From Pseudoflavitalea sp. G-6-1-2 (lineage in GTDB: Bacteria > Bacteroidota > Bacteroidia > Chitinophagales > Chitinophagaceae), in the NCBI RefSeq assembly GCF_012927185.1, contig NZ_JABBGB010000001.1, positions 1,674,001 through 1,738,000 on the forward strand: 64,000 bases of DNA, read 5' to 3'. The translations under genes and the position numbers were made by a program. Positions 44,788 to 54,300 of this stretch are shown in pieces (the first letter of the stretch is position 1; each line of letters starts with the position of its first letter). The notes under the pieces are model-generated. The model worked only from the letters and a program-made list of their open reading frames with translations, searched no databases and was not told the origin of the DNA.

Positions 44788-45129
44788 TTATTTAGATACC
44801 TGAAACTTACCGCTGTCGATCAGTTTGCCTGATTTATCTTTCAGTTGGAAGATGTACAATCCGCGGTAGAAATCGGAGAGGCTGATCACATTGCGTGGGC
44901 TGATATTCGTAGTCTCATATACTTTTTTACCCAGCATGTTGTAGATCTGGAAAGTATAGTTCTTGTCAGCGTCGCGTTCTATTTCGAAAGTGATGTAGCT
45001 GGTAGCGGGGTTGGGATAGAATTTAACGATCTTAGCCACCGGTTCATTCATCGGTGTATAAGTACTCGCCTGGCTGTTAAGCTGGAGGGTAAAGAACAGG
45101 ATAATGGACAAAGTGTAAAAAATCTTCAT
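44788..45129 (-). CDS. Tiny exported protein consisting mainly of a T9SS sorting domain
   Basis: A 113-residue protein: signal peptide (MKIFYTLSIILFFTLQLNSQAS, cleavage about residue 22), a short linker, and a C-terminal domain starting VKFYPNPATSYITFEI, with FQIYNMLGKKVYET and RGLYIFQLKDKSGKLIDSGKFQVSK, which is a complete type A T9SS sorting domain. There is almost no cargo. The start at 45129 fits the promoter-like element at 45172-45179; an earlier in-frame start at 45174 would precede transcription. Function unknown. Confidence 0.8.
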   Translation of the reverse strand: MKIFYTLSIILFFTLQLNSQASTYTPMNEPVAKIVKFYPNPATSYITFEIERDADKNYTFQIYNMLGKKVYETTNISPRNVISLSDFYRGLYIFQLKDKSGKLIDSGKFQVSK

Positions 45130-45171
45130 GCAGATATTTTTCTTGTCTGATCCAAAATAGACCCTTTTAAC

Positions 45172-45179
45172 CAAATTTA
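45172..45179 (-). promoter_or_regulatory. Bacteroidota -7 element TAAATTTG (minus strand)
   Basis: The minus-strand TAAATTTG (plus CAAATTTA) is an exact TAnnTTTG match. It predicts a start near 45165 and a 36-base leader for the sorting-domain protein. No clear -33 TTTG at the right spacing. Confidence 0.35.
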
Positions 45180-45272
45180 CAACTGATTTCGCAATTCTGA
45201 AAGCCTGATTTTCAATTGGCTGTCCCCTTTGAGGGGTTTAACATTCCTTTAAGCAGCGTTTCCCCAAAAGCA

Positions 45273-45297
45273 AAACTGCCTGAGGATCAGGCAGTTT
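45273..45297 (-). terminator. Terminator hairpin of the peroxiredoxin gene
   Basis: A perfect 11-bp stem, AAACTGCCTGA (45273-45283) with TCAGGCAGTTT (45287-45297) around a GGA loop, 45 bases past the stop at 45342. Its T tract on the minus strand is modest. Confidence 0.65.
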
Positions 45298-45341
45298 GAG
45301 TATGTTAAACCATTGCTGGTTTGATTTCGGTCAAATAATGG

Positions 45342-45815
45342 TTAGCTCAGACTAGTCAGTACTTCGTTGATGGCTGTAAAGTCGGGGATATCGCCGGCAT
45401 TTTCGAGCACCTGTGCATATCGTACAATACCTTCTTTGTCGATAACAAAGGCAGAGCGTTTACTCACCCCTTTCATATCGAACACAAATGTATCGTAGAG
45501 GCTACCGTAATCAGCAGATACTTCTTTATTGAAATCGCTGAGCAGCGGGAAGTTCAATGCCTGTTCTTCTTTGTATTTGGCGAGCGTGAAAATAGAATCT
45601 ACACTGATGCCGAAAACCTGTGCATTCACATTGTTGTAATCTTCGATATGATCCCTTACACTGCATAGCTCTTTGGTGCAGGTACCTGTGAAAGCCTGCG
45701 GAAAGAAAAGGAGTAACACATTCTGTTTGCCTTTGAAGTCGGAAAGCGCCACTTTGTTTTTAGCAGAGTCGTACAGTAAAAAGTCAGGCGCCTGAAGGCC
45801 GGTCTCGATTTTCAT
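45342..45815 (-). CDS. bcp: Peroxiredoxin, BCP/PrxQ-type
   Basis: A 157-residue thiol peroxidase. FFPQAFTGTCTKELCSVRD holds the peroxidatic Cys46 and a second cysteine, Cys51, five residues later, the spacing of the atypical two-cysteine PrxQ/BCP type. SVDSIFTLAKYKEEQALNFPLLSDFNKEVSADYG and the VIDKEGIVRYAQV strand complete the thioredoxin-like fold. It reduces peroxides in the cytoplasm, probably with thioredoxin. It lies 34 bases after the PorP/SprF gene but with its own terminator. Confidence 0.9.
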   Translation of the reverse strand: MKIETGLQAPDFLLYDSAKNKVALSDFKGKQNVLLLFFPQAFTGTCTKELCSVRDHIEDYNNVNAQVFGISVDSIFTLAKYKEEQALNFPLLSDFNKEVSADYGSLYDTFVFDMKGVSKRSAFVIDKEGIVRYAQVLENAGDIPDFTAINEVLTSLS

Positions 45816-45849
45816 GGTACATTTTTCCTTTGATGGGTTTCAAATGTAA

Positions 45850-46890
45850 TTAGAATTTCGGACACAACACCTGGTCGCGCTGGGGATTGTTCCGGTCGAG
45901 AAACCCGATCCAGGAAAGTGATAATTCGAAGCCACCACGGCCCTGGCTGGCGGTTTTGAGCTGCGATACATTCACATCGTAACTGATGGCAACCGACAGC
46001 GGGTGCCTGTCTATTTTGATAACTGGAATGAGTGCATCTTTCCAGCGAAGGAATGCGCCACCCTGAACAGTGTACAGCGGCTCATCGGGCGAGTCGCCGA
46101 TCTTATATCCGTAGAGTGCACCACCGATGGTTTCGTTGAAACTTCCCTGTATGCTCTGATCGGCCTGAAGGGTGAAGAAAGAATAATCATCGATATCCAT
46201 CCGCACACCTGCGGAAAAAACATATTTCGGTTGCAGCTCCACTTTAGGGTCTTTGTAGAAAGAATTCTTTGCACGATTCAGGTGATGATAGGCTGCTCCG
46301 AGGAACATGCTGTTGCGTTGCCCCTCTCCGAAAGTGGTGTTGAAACTCATACCTACGCTTGCATCCCAGCTGGTGAAGTTGGGAGCGTTGATCGCTTCGC
46401 CGTTGGGAAGTGTGGGTTCAAATCCGCCCGGACCATACTGATCGTTGGTGGTTATTTTGGCAAGATCGAGATGCTTGCGCACCATGCCTCCCATGAAACC
46501 CAGCGACAGGTACATCACTTTTTCGTTGCTCAGCGATTTATGGTAGTTGATGGCTGGCAGAAAATGCGAAGTGGTGAGGCCTACGGTCCCTGCTTTATCG
46601 AACAGTACCTGCAGACCGGCTGTGATGAAATCGTCGCTTTTCCCTACAGGCATTTTGTATTCGGCGTTCAAAGATCCGCTGCGATAGGCATTGGTAACGC
46701 TGTTCCATTGGTCGCGGTACACGCCCTGTACACGGATATCGCCGGTATAAATGCCGGCCAGACTGGGATTGCGAAGCAGCGGGGCTTCGAAGAACTGTGA
46801 AAAGTGAATGTCCTGCGCATGCGCAGTCACAGCTGCGCAGAGGAGGGTGCACAGTAAAGCAATTCTCTTCGGTTTCATTCGGGTTCTCAT
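45850..46890 (-). CDS. PorP/SprF family T9SS outer-membrane protein
   Basis: A 346-residue barrel protein with a signal peptide (RIALLCTLLCAAVTAHAQ). The family opening DIHFSQFFEAPLLRNPSLAGI and the ending FELSLSWIGFLDRNN are clear, with many amphipathic strands between. PorP/SprF proteins pair with large adhesins secreted by T9SS and anchor them at the surface. The ATG at 46890 is chosen over a TTG at 46905. It follows the 1445-residue PKD protein by 48 bases, as SprF follows SprB, and so probably serves those PKD proteins. Confidence 0.92.
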   Translation of the reverse strand: MRTRMKPKRIALLCTLLCAAVTAHAQDIHFSQFFEAPLLRNPSLAGIYTGDIRVQGVYRDQWNSVTNAYRSGSLNAEYKMPVGKSDDFITAGLQVLFDKAGTVGLTTSHFLPAINYHKSLSNEKVMYLSLGFMGGMVRKHLDLAKITTNDQYGPGGFEPTLPNGEAINAPNFTSWDASVGMSFNTTFGEGQRNSMFLGAAYHHLNRAKNSFYKDPKVELQPKYVFSAGVRMDIDDYSFFTLQADQSIQGSFNETIGGALYGYKIGDSPDEPLYTVQGGAFLRWKDALIPVIKIDRHPLSVAISYDVNVSQLKTASQGRGGFELSLSWIGFLDRNNPQRDQVLCPKF

Positions 46891-46938
46891 AGATAACAAT
46901 TTCAAAGATGATCAATGGTGTATCACAGGAATGAGCTC

Positions 46939-49900
46939 TTATCTTAACAGCGTTATGTTTCCGCGGAACGGAACGATAGCTGAGTTTTCACAAATGAATT
47001 CTATCAGATAAATGTATACATCCGGATTGGCGGGCTTTCCTTTGATGGTGCCATCCCATCCGGCTTTTGGATCATTCGCATCGAAATTTCTTCTCTCGAA
47101 AATCTGTTCACCCCAGCGGTTGAAGATCTTCATGCTGCTGATGCGGCTGATGAACGATCCGCGGGGATAGAACACATCGTTATGTCCATCGTTGTTGGGA
47201 GAGAAGGTATTCGGAATGAAATAATTCTTGTCGTTGCACTGCACGCTTACAGCTATGTCGGCCGTATTGCTGCAGCCGGCATCATCGGTTACCCGAACCG
47301 TATACTTCGTATCGGTTTTCGGTGATGCAGTGGGGGTAGCACAGTCGGTGCAGCTCAGTCCGGCTGCGGGCGTCCAGTTGTATGTAACAATATTGCCGGT
47401 GTATGTCATAGGCAGTGCAATGCTTCCGCCGATCGGAATTATCTGATTGCTGCCGGGCTGTATGCCGGGCGGCGGTGTTGCCGTGATGTCTTTGCTGGTA
47501 TTGCCTTTACAGCCGAGCATATTGGTGGCTTCGAGTTTCACATTGTAAGTGCCCGGCTGATTGTATCTCACATCGATGTTGTCTGCCGAACTGGCGCCGG
47601 GATCCCATTTCCAGATGGTGAAAGTGTCTGCTACGGCAAGGCCTGCTTTGAGGTTGAGCTGATTGCCTGCACATACACTGGCGTCGCTGTTGATCACGGG
47701 TGATGGTGTGCGGTACACGCGCACGGTATCTACCATTTCACTCTTGCAGTTGCCATCGGTGAAGGCGGTGAGCTTCACCAGATATTTTCCAGGTTGCGTG
47801 AAGGTATGGGTGGGATGGGTTTCGGTGGAAGGTGGAGTACCATCATCAAAGTCCCAGACCTTTGACTTGATGGGATCCTGCCGCGGACGCGTGTAATCGG
47901 TGAAGAACACCTGCCCGTTATCGCAGAATTTCTTTTTGTCCATTCCAAAGATCACTTCTGCTCCGAGAATGCGGATAGTGTTCTTTGCACCAACGGTAAC
48001 CTGACATTGCTGTGCATCTGTCAATACTACAGCAGGTCTGTAATTGTTGGGCGTATTGTAAGTATGGCGAAGTGTTTTCGACTGCGTATTGTCAGTTACC
48101 CCATCACCAAATACGAAAGTGAATTTTGTATAATCCGGTGTGGTGATATTGAAATCAACAGTGAGTTCGTCGCAGGCAGTTGCTGCGGTGAAAGCAATAT
48201 CAGTGGCAGTGTTGGGATTTACCAGCCGGATAATGGCGCTTGCAGAATCAACGCAGGTGCCGGGGCCATTGAGATACAGCTTGGCTGTATAGGTGCCGAA
48301 CTGATTGTAGAAGTGATCGGTATTATCCAATGTGCTGGTATTGCCATCTCCGAAATCCCAGACGAACGATTCATAGTCCTGCCCTTTGAACACAAAGCTG
48401 GTTCGCAATGGCGGACAGATAGTGGTGGTGTCGGCAACGTCGAAAGCAGGCTTTGGTTTTCTGATAGTGATGTAGTTGTTGCGGATCACAGAATCAGCAC
48501 ATCCGAGTGCATCTGTCACTACCTGTTTTACCGTGTAATTCGCATCAGTCCCCTGATAAGCATATTTCGGATTTTGCTGGGTATTGGTTGATCCGTCTCC
48601 GAATTCCCACTTATAACGTAAACCAGTACCCGAAGCTGTATCAGTGAACTGTATATCTGATTTTGGACATGCGGTAGTGTAGTCTGCTTTGAATCCCGGA
48701 GTAGGGCTTCCTACGTGTATAGCGCGGGTGAGTGTGTAACTGTTGCTGCAGTTGCCGGTAAAGACTGTCATCTTAACAATGAACAGACCGGTATCTGCAA
48801 AAGCATGGGTAAATGGTGCCGCAGTGAAATCTGCTGATTTCCCGTCCCCGAAATCGAAATGATATTTGGTGATGGGAGTCGGAGAAGTGGACTGATCTCT
48901 GAATGTAACAGGTTTATTCTTGCAGACCTCATAAGACGCTGGTGTAAAGAATGCTTTCGGACCAGATACAGTCCAGCTGACACCAGCAGTAGCGTCAATG
49001 GGGCAGGAATTCTTATCGAACACTTTGAGTTTAGCGGTATTCGTACGTGCAATAGGGCTGGTATAGGTGATCACAGCAGCCCCGTTCACAAATGCTCCAC
49101 CATTGATTTGCCAATGATAAAATCTGATATTGTCCGGATTGCTGACTTTGGCCCTGAGCGTAACTGTTTCATTGAGGCAGACGGTCGTCTGATCGATTTC
49201 GATCTCAGCCGTTTCCTTATAGATATGAATGGTTTTTGTTTTTGCGCTGGAACATACTCCGTTCTTCACTGTAAGTTTTACGTCGTAGGAACCTGGCCCC
49301 GGATATTTCACAACGGGGTTTTTAACGTTGGGCTGCGGAGGAACAGAAGGATCACCAAAATCCCAGGTATACTCAGGAGCCGGACTGGGCGTGGTTTCCG
49401 ACAGATCAGTAAACTGAACAGTACCGGTATTGATGCAATCGACCTTGCTGTCGAAATCAGCGATCGGAGGTTTTACTACAATGGCAAGCGGAGCAGAAGT
49501 TGCGGCGCACAAATTATGATAAGCCGTTAGTGTAACGTTGTATGTTCCGGTTGCAGGAAAAGAGTGAGACGGGTTTTCATCAGTGGAAGTGGTGCCGTCC
49601 CCAAAATCCCAGAGCCACTGTTCTGTGTTCACACTGGTGTTGGTGAATTTCACAAAACTGCGGCCGCAGACACTTGTTGTTGATGAGGTGAAAGTAACGG
49701 TAGGTTTATGGCCGGTTTTTACGCCATCCGCATAGGTTACAGTGCCTGAACAACCTCCGTTGGTAATAACAGAAAGGGTAACAGGGAATACGCCCGCAGT
49801 TGTATAGGTAACCGGCCCGGGGTTTCTGCCTGTTCGTGTAACGCCGTTACCAAAATCCCAATTATAATCGTGTACGCCATCTACTGCAAAAACACTGGGC

Positions 49901-51276
49901 ATCGCAGTAAATACAAAGTCCGGATCCAGACATCCGCCAGCAGGGATATTGGTTATATGTGGAATCGGTTGTCTGATTCTGATGTAAGTTGGTTTGGTGA
50001 GTGTTCCCGTACAACCTCCGGCAGTGGTTACTTTGAGCGAAACATCAAAATCTCCCTGGGTGGTATACGTATGTACAGGATTTTTGCCTGTGCCTGTGGT
50101 GCCATCACCAAAATCCCATTGCCAGTCCGTGGCTCCCGGAGAGGCATCAGCGAAATTGACAGTGAGGTTCGGCTTACATGCTCCGGTAACCGGTGCACTG
50201 AAATTCACTACCGGCTCTGCATTTACTGAAATGGATTTGGTGATTGAATCCTTGCAGACTGCATATTGGTTGATCATCTTCACCTGATAGGTACCGGGAG
50301 CTGTGAAAGCATGTGTGGCATCTGTTCCATCTGCTGTTGATCCGTCACCGAAATTCCAGAATGTGCTTACCGGTGTTTGAGCAGATGCATTGGTGAATGT
50401 AACCGGCGTGTTAAGGCAGGCCGCTGCTGGAGCATTGTAGTTAGTAGCAACACCTGTGAGTGAAATTGTTTTCTGCATACGGGTTTCGCATCCGTATTCA
50501 CTTTTCACAATAAGTGTAATAGTATAATTTCCGGCAGTTGTATAGGTGGTAGCGGGGTTGATGTCCGTGGATGTAACTCCATTTCCAAGATCCCATTGAT
50601 AAGTTAGTTTACCCGGACCGCTGGTTTGATTGTTGAACGTAACCTTGAATGGAGGGCGGCAGGTACCAGGATCGCTGAAAGTAAAGCCGGGTGTGATACC
50701 CGATACAATGCGGATATATCTCGCAGCACCTCTCGATGCTTCGCAACCCGTACTGCTGGTTACTTTGAGCGATACAGTGTAGAAGCCGGGATCTGTATAG
50801 GTCTTTGGCGGATTGGGCTGATCTGAAGTGGTGCCATCTCCAAAATCCCAATGCCACTGTGAAATGGTGGATCCGGGGCTGGGGGTACTCAGGTCTCTGA
50901 ACTGAACCGTACCCGGCGTACAGAAAATGTTATTGGGAGCAGCGGCCTGCGTGAAGTTTGCCGTAGGAGAAGTGTTCACCGTGATGTAGTCTGTTTTGGT
51001 AACGGCATTTGCTCCGCTCCCGTTTCTTACGGTGAGGGTTACCGTCCAGGTACCCGGCGCAAAATTTACTGAAGGATTCTGCAGATTTGAAAACTCGCCA
51101 TTGCCGAAATCCCAGCTCCAGTATTTGGGATCGCCGGTACTCTGGTCTCTGAAACTTACACGAAGTGGCGCACAGCCCGACTGCTTATCTGAAGTAAAAG
51201 CAGCAACGGGCGCCTGTGCAGCAGCGTGCTGCATCAGCATGAGGAGAATGATTGTACAAAATCCTGCTCTCTTCAT
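46939..51276 (-). CDS. Giant PKD-repeat surface protein with T9SS type B (CHU_C) C-terminal domain
   Basis: A 1445-residue exported protein. The ATG at 51276 begins a classical signal peptide (MKRAGFCTIILLMLMQHAAAQ... cleaved at Ala-Gln); starts at 51300 or 51318 are possible. About 14-15 PKD-like domains follow, marked by WDFGDG-type loops roughly every 85-90 residues (WDFGNGEF, WDFGDGTTSD, WNFGDGST, WEFGDGST, FVFGDGVT and others), one noncanonical (HWQINGGAF). The C terminus has an Ig-like stretch WTPAAGLSCTDCATP and the gliding-type domain NTFSPNNDGHNDVFYPRG, FNRWGEQIF, GWDGTIKGKPAN. It should be secreted by T9SS and act in adhesion or gliding. Confidence 0.92.
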   Translation of the reverse strand: MKRAGFCTIILLMLMQHAAAQAPVAAFTSDKQSGCAPLRVSFRDQSTGDPKYWSWDFGNGEFSNLQNPSVNFAPGTWTVTLTVRNGSGANAVTKTDYITVNTSPTANFTQAAAPNNIFCTPGTVQFRDLSTPSPGSTISQWHWDFGDGTTSDQPNPPKTYTDPGFYTVSLKVTSSTGCEASRGAARYIRIVSGITPGFTFSDPGTCRPPFKVTFNNQTSGPGKLTYQWDLGNGVTSTDINPATTYTTAGNYTITLIVKSEYGCETRMQKTISLTGVATNYNAPAAACLNTPVTFTNASAQTPVSTFWNFGDGSTADGTDATHAFTAPGTYQVKMINQYAVCKDSITKSISVNAEPVVNFSAPVTGACKPNLTVNFADASPGATDWQWDFGDGTTGTGKNPVHTYTTQGDFDVSLKVTTAGGCTGTLTKPTYIRIRQPIPHITNIPAGGCLDPDFVFTAMPSVFAVDGVHDYNWDFGNGVTRTGRNPGPVTYTTAGVFPVTLSVITNGGCSGTVTYADGVKTGHKPTVTFTSSTTSVCGRSFVKFTNTSVNTEQWLWDFGDGTTSTDENPSHSFPATGTYNVTLTAYHNLCAATSAPLAIVVKPPIADFDSKVDCINTGTVQFTDLSETTPSPAPEYTWDFGDPSVPPQPNVKNPVVKYPGPGSYDVKLTVKNGVCSSAKTKTIHIYKETAEIEIDQTTVCLNETVTLRAKVSNPDNIRFYHWQINGGAFVNGAAVITYTSPIARTNTAKLKVFDKNSCPIDATAGVSWTVSGPKAFFTPASYEVCKNKPVTFRDQSTSPTPITKYHFDFGDGKSADFTAAPFTHAFADTGLFIVKMTVFTGNCSNSYTLTRAIHVGSPTPGFKADYTTACPKSDIQFTDTASGTGLRYKWEFGDGSTNTQQNPKYAYQGTDANYTVKQVVTDALGCADSVIRNNYITIRKPKPAFDVADTTTICPPLRTSFVFKGQDYESFVWDFGDGNTSTLDNTDHFYNQFGTYTAKLYLNGPGTCVDSASAIIRLVNPNTATDIAFTAATACDELTVDFNITTPDYTKFTFVFGDGVTDNTQSKTLRHTYNTPNNYRPAVVLTDAQQCQVTVGAKNTIRILGAEVIFGMDKKKFCDNGQVFFTDYTRPRQDPIKSKVWDFDDGTPPSTETHPTHTFTQPGKYLVKLTAFTDGNCKSEMVDTVRVYRTPSPVINSDASVCAGNQLNLKAGLAVADTFTIWKWDPGASSADNIDVRYNQPGTYNVKLEATNMLGCKGNTSKDITATPPPGIQPGSNQIIPIGGSIALPMTYTGNIVTYNWTPAAGLSCTDCATPTASPKTDTKYTVRVTDDAGCSNTADIAVSVQCNDKNYFIPNTFSPNNDGHNDVFYPRGSFISRISSMKIFNRWGEQIFERRNFDANDPKAGWDGTIKGKPANPDVYIYLIEFICENSAIVPFRGNITLLR

Positions 51277-51344
51277 CAGTAATGAATAATGATAACCCAT
51301 AAAACAGTTATATCGCATTTACCAGGGTACGGATCACAGGGCAA

Positions 51345-54300
51345 CTACCGGATAAGGGTTACATTGCCTTTTTCTATGAATGTGGTGCTATTGTTACAAA
51401 TAATATCCAGCGTATAGATGTATACATCGGACGGCGCGGGTTTTCCTTTGTGCATGCCATTCCATCCGTTGTTTGCATCATTGGGCGAAAAATTGCTTCT
51501 CTCGTACACAAGATCACCCCAACGGTTAAAAATCCTGAAGGCACGGATAACGAAAGGCCCCTTGCCTCTAGGATAGAATACGTCGTTATGACCATCCGAG
51601 TTGGGTGAGAATGTATTGGGCAAAAACAGATTGCTGTTGTCGCAGAACACGTGAACAGTAACCATATCTCTGCTGATACATCCTCCTTTATTGGTAGCTT
51701 CCAGGGTGTAGATGATAGTCTGCCCCGGCGTAGCTATCGGATCGATACAGGTTGCACAGCTAAGTCCGTTTGACGGCGTCCATTTGATATTGGTGGCATC
51801 ATCCGATACTGACCCATTCAGTTGAACGGACGATCCCAGTCCGAGCTTCTTATCTTCTCCCGCATTTACCACCGGCCAGGGATACACTGTGATAGGTACG
51901 TATGCGGTATCGGTGAAGCATTGGTAATCGTCTTTGCCTACTACCCGGTAGGTGGTGGTGGCATCGGGTCGTGCATTGGGATTGTCTGCATTTGTTTTGT
52001 TCAATCCCGCCGAAGGTGTCCACTCATATTGTTCTGCACCATTGGCAAAGAGCTGCAAGGATTCTCCTTTACAAATGGTTCCTCCCAGATGCGCCTGAAT
52101 GGTGAATGGCTGCTTCACAGAGATCTTCACCGAATCGATGGCTTCACATCCAAAATTATTGCTGCCTTTTAATTTGTACATCCTGCTCTCCAAAGGTGAT
52201 GCCAAAGGCGTTGCACAATTGGTGCAACCCAAACTATTGTCTGTTGCCCATTGGTATTTGTCTGCACCACTGGCATGCAGCGTGATGTTTTTCCCGCGGC
52301 AGATGATGGCATCGGGGCCGGCATCCAGCACAGGAACCGGATATGCCTGAATACTTTTTACTACCGTATCTGCGCAGCCCGCAGAATTGGTAACAATAAG
52401 TTGAACCGAATACTTTCCGGCGCTCTGAAATTTCACAGGCGAAGGTTCCTGGCCAATGGCGGTACTTCCATTCCGGAAATCCCATTTCCATTGAAGGGGA
52501 GACGTATCTGGTTTCAGAATTTTGCCCTGGAAGCTCAGTTCGGCAGGTGTGCAGGCTCCATCAGCACTGTTTATCTCAGCCACAGGAGCAGCTACTATTC
52601 TGATGGGAAGCGGCAGCTGAGCTTCGTCTGTACATCCCATCCGCGTAGTTACTTTCAGAGAAACAGGGTGGAGACCAGTGGTTTTATAATAATGTACGGG
52701 ATTCCGTTGTCCGGTGATTGCATTTCCATCGCCAAATGTCCATTCATATTTTGTGATGAGGTCATTGGAGGTGGAAAGGTCATTGAAAATCACTTTTCCG
52801 GAATCACATAGCTGCTGGATATTGTTGTTCAAAGCAGCTTCCACATCAAAGATATGAATAGTGTCTTTACCGGGGATGGGTACGCGGCAACCTTGTGGAT
52901 CTTCGAGTATCATTTTGGGGAGATAAACTCCCATCCGGTCAAACGCATGTACAGCATTGGCGCCTGCATTGGCATTGGTGACGCCATCATTGAAATCCCA
53001 GATGAATTTTGCAGCATTGGTGCTAACGCCGGTGAATTTGATATTGGTGGGCACGCATCCGTTTACTTTATCGTAGCTGAAACTGCCGGTGGGGCCTTTT
53101 ATTACCATGGTGGCAAAAGCAGAATCCTCACATCCCCCTACACTGGTGATGAGCAGCTTTGCGCGATAGGTGCCGGGATAGGTGTAGAAATGCGAAGGCG
53201 CCGCAATATTGGAACCGGTTCCGTCCCCAAAATCCCATACTGCTTTTTTGTAATGCTGGCTTTGATTGGTGAATGCCGATACCAGCGGCGGACAATTAGT
53301 AGTGGCTTTATCCACGTCGAATGCTGCCTTAGGATTTCGGATGGCGATGTACGCTGTTCTGATCATCGAATCGGCACAACCCACTCTGTCTTTTACTACC
53401 AGTTTGATGGTGTAAATCCCTTCGTCTTTGTACGCATGCGAAGGTGCTGTGGCTGCTGAATTGTTGCCATCTCCAAAGTCCCAGCTGTACTGGCCTGCAT
53501 TCGATACCGTCTGATCTATAAAACGCACGGACTTGCCAGTGCAGGATAAAGTATCAGGTGCATAGAACTTCACCAGTGGCCTTGAAATATTCACTGCTTT
53601 TGTTATAGTGCGTGCGTTCTTACAACCCTTGCTGTCGGTAACTGTAAGAGTGATATTGTACTCACCGGGAGTTTCAAATTTGTGCTCGAAGGGAGCGGTA
53701 TTGCGTACTTCGGTATATCCGTCTCCGTAGTTCCATTTCCACTCTGTGATGGGGTTGGTTCCATCGGAAACAGATTTGTCGGTAAAGGTGATGATTGAAC
53801 CCGGACAAACAGAAGGATTCACTGGCGCAAATGCCGCTGTAGGGCCATTAACAAGAACGATATTGTTCTGCGTGATGGAATCTTTACAACCATTTCTGTC
53901 TGTAATGATCAGACGGATAGTGTAACTGCCCGCATCGTTGAAAGTGAAGTTGAGTTGTTGTCCGGCAGGACGGCCGTAGACTGTGGTGCCACGGAAGATG
54001 ATCCAGTTGTAAGCGCTTATCTGTTGAGCGTTTGCAGCTGCAGCTTTCAACGTAAGCGCAGCGCCTTTGCAGATTTCATTGCCGCTTACAGTGAAACTGG
54101 CTTTCTCATCGATCACGGTTACCAGACGCTCTGTAAAGTGTGAACATTCTCCGTTGGAAACGGTAAGCCTCACGGTATAATTTCCGGAACCGCCATAGGT
54201 ATGGGAAGGGTTTGGGTCAGCCGATGTTTGTCCGTCTCCAAACTGCCAGAACCAGGATGTTGCGCCTCTTGACCGGTCTTTGAAATTACGGCTCAGTCTG

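Noticed and set aside
45320-45335. TTTGATTTCGGTCAAA, another Fnr-like palindrome
   Set aside because: It lies just past the peroxiredoxin stop and a terminator separates it from the next gene, so a regulatory role is unsupported; may be chance.
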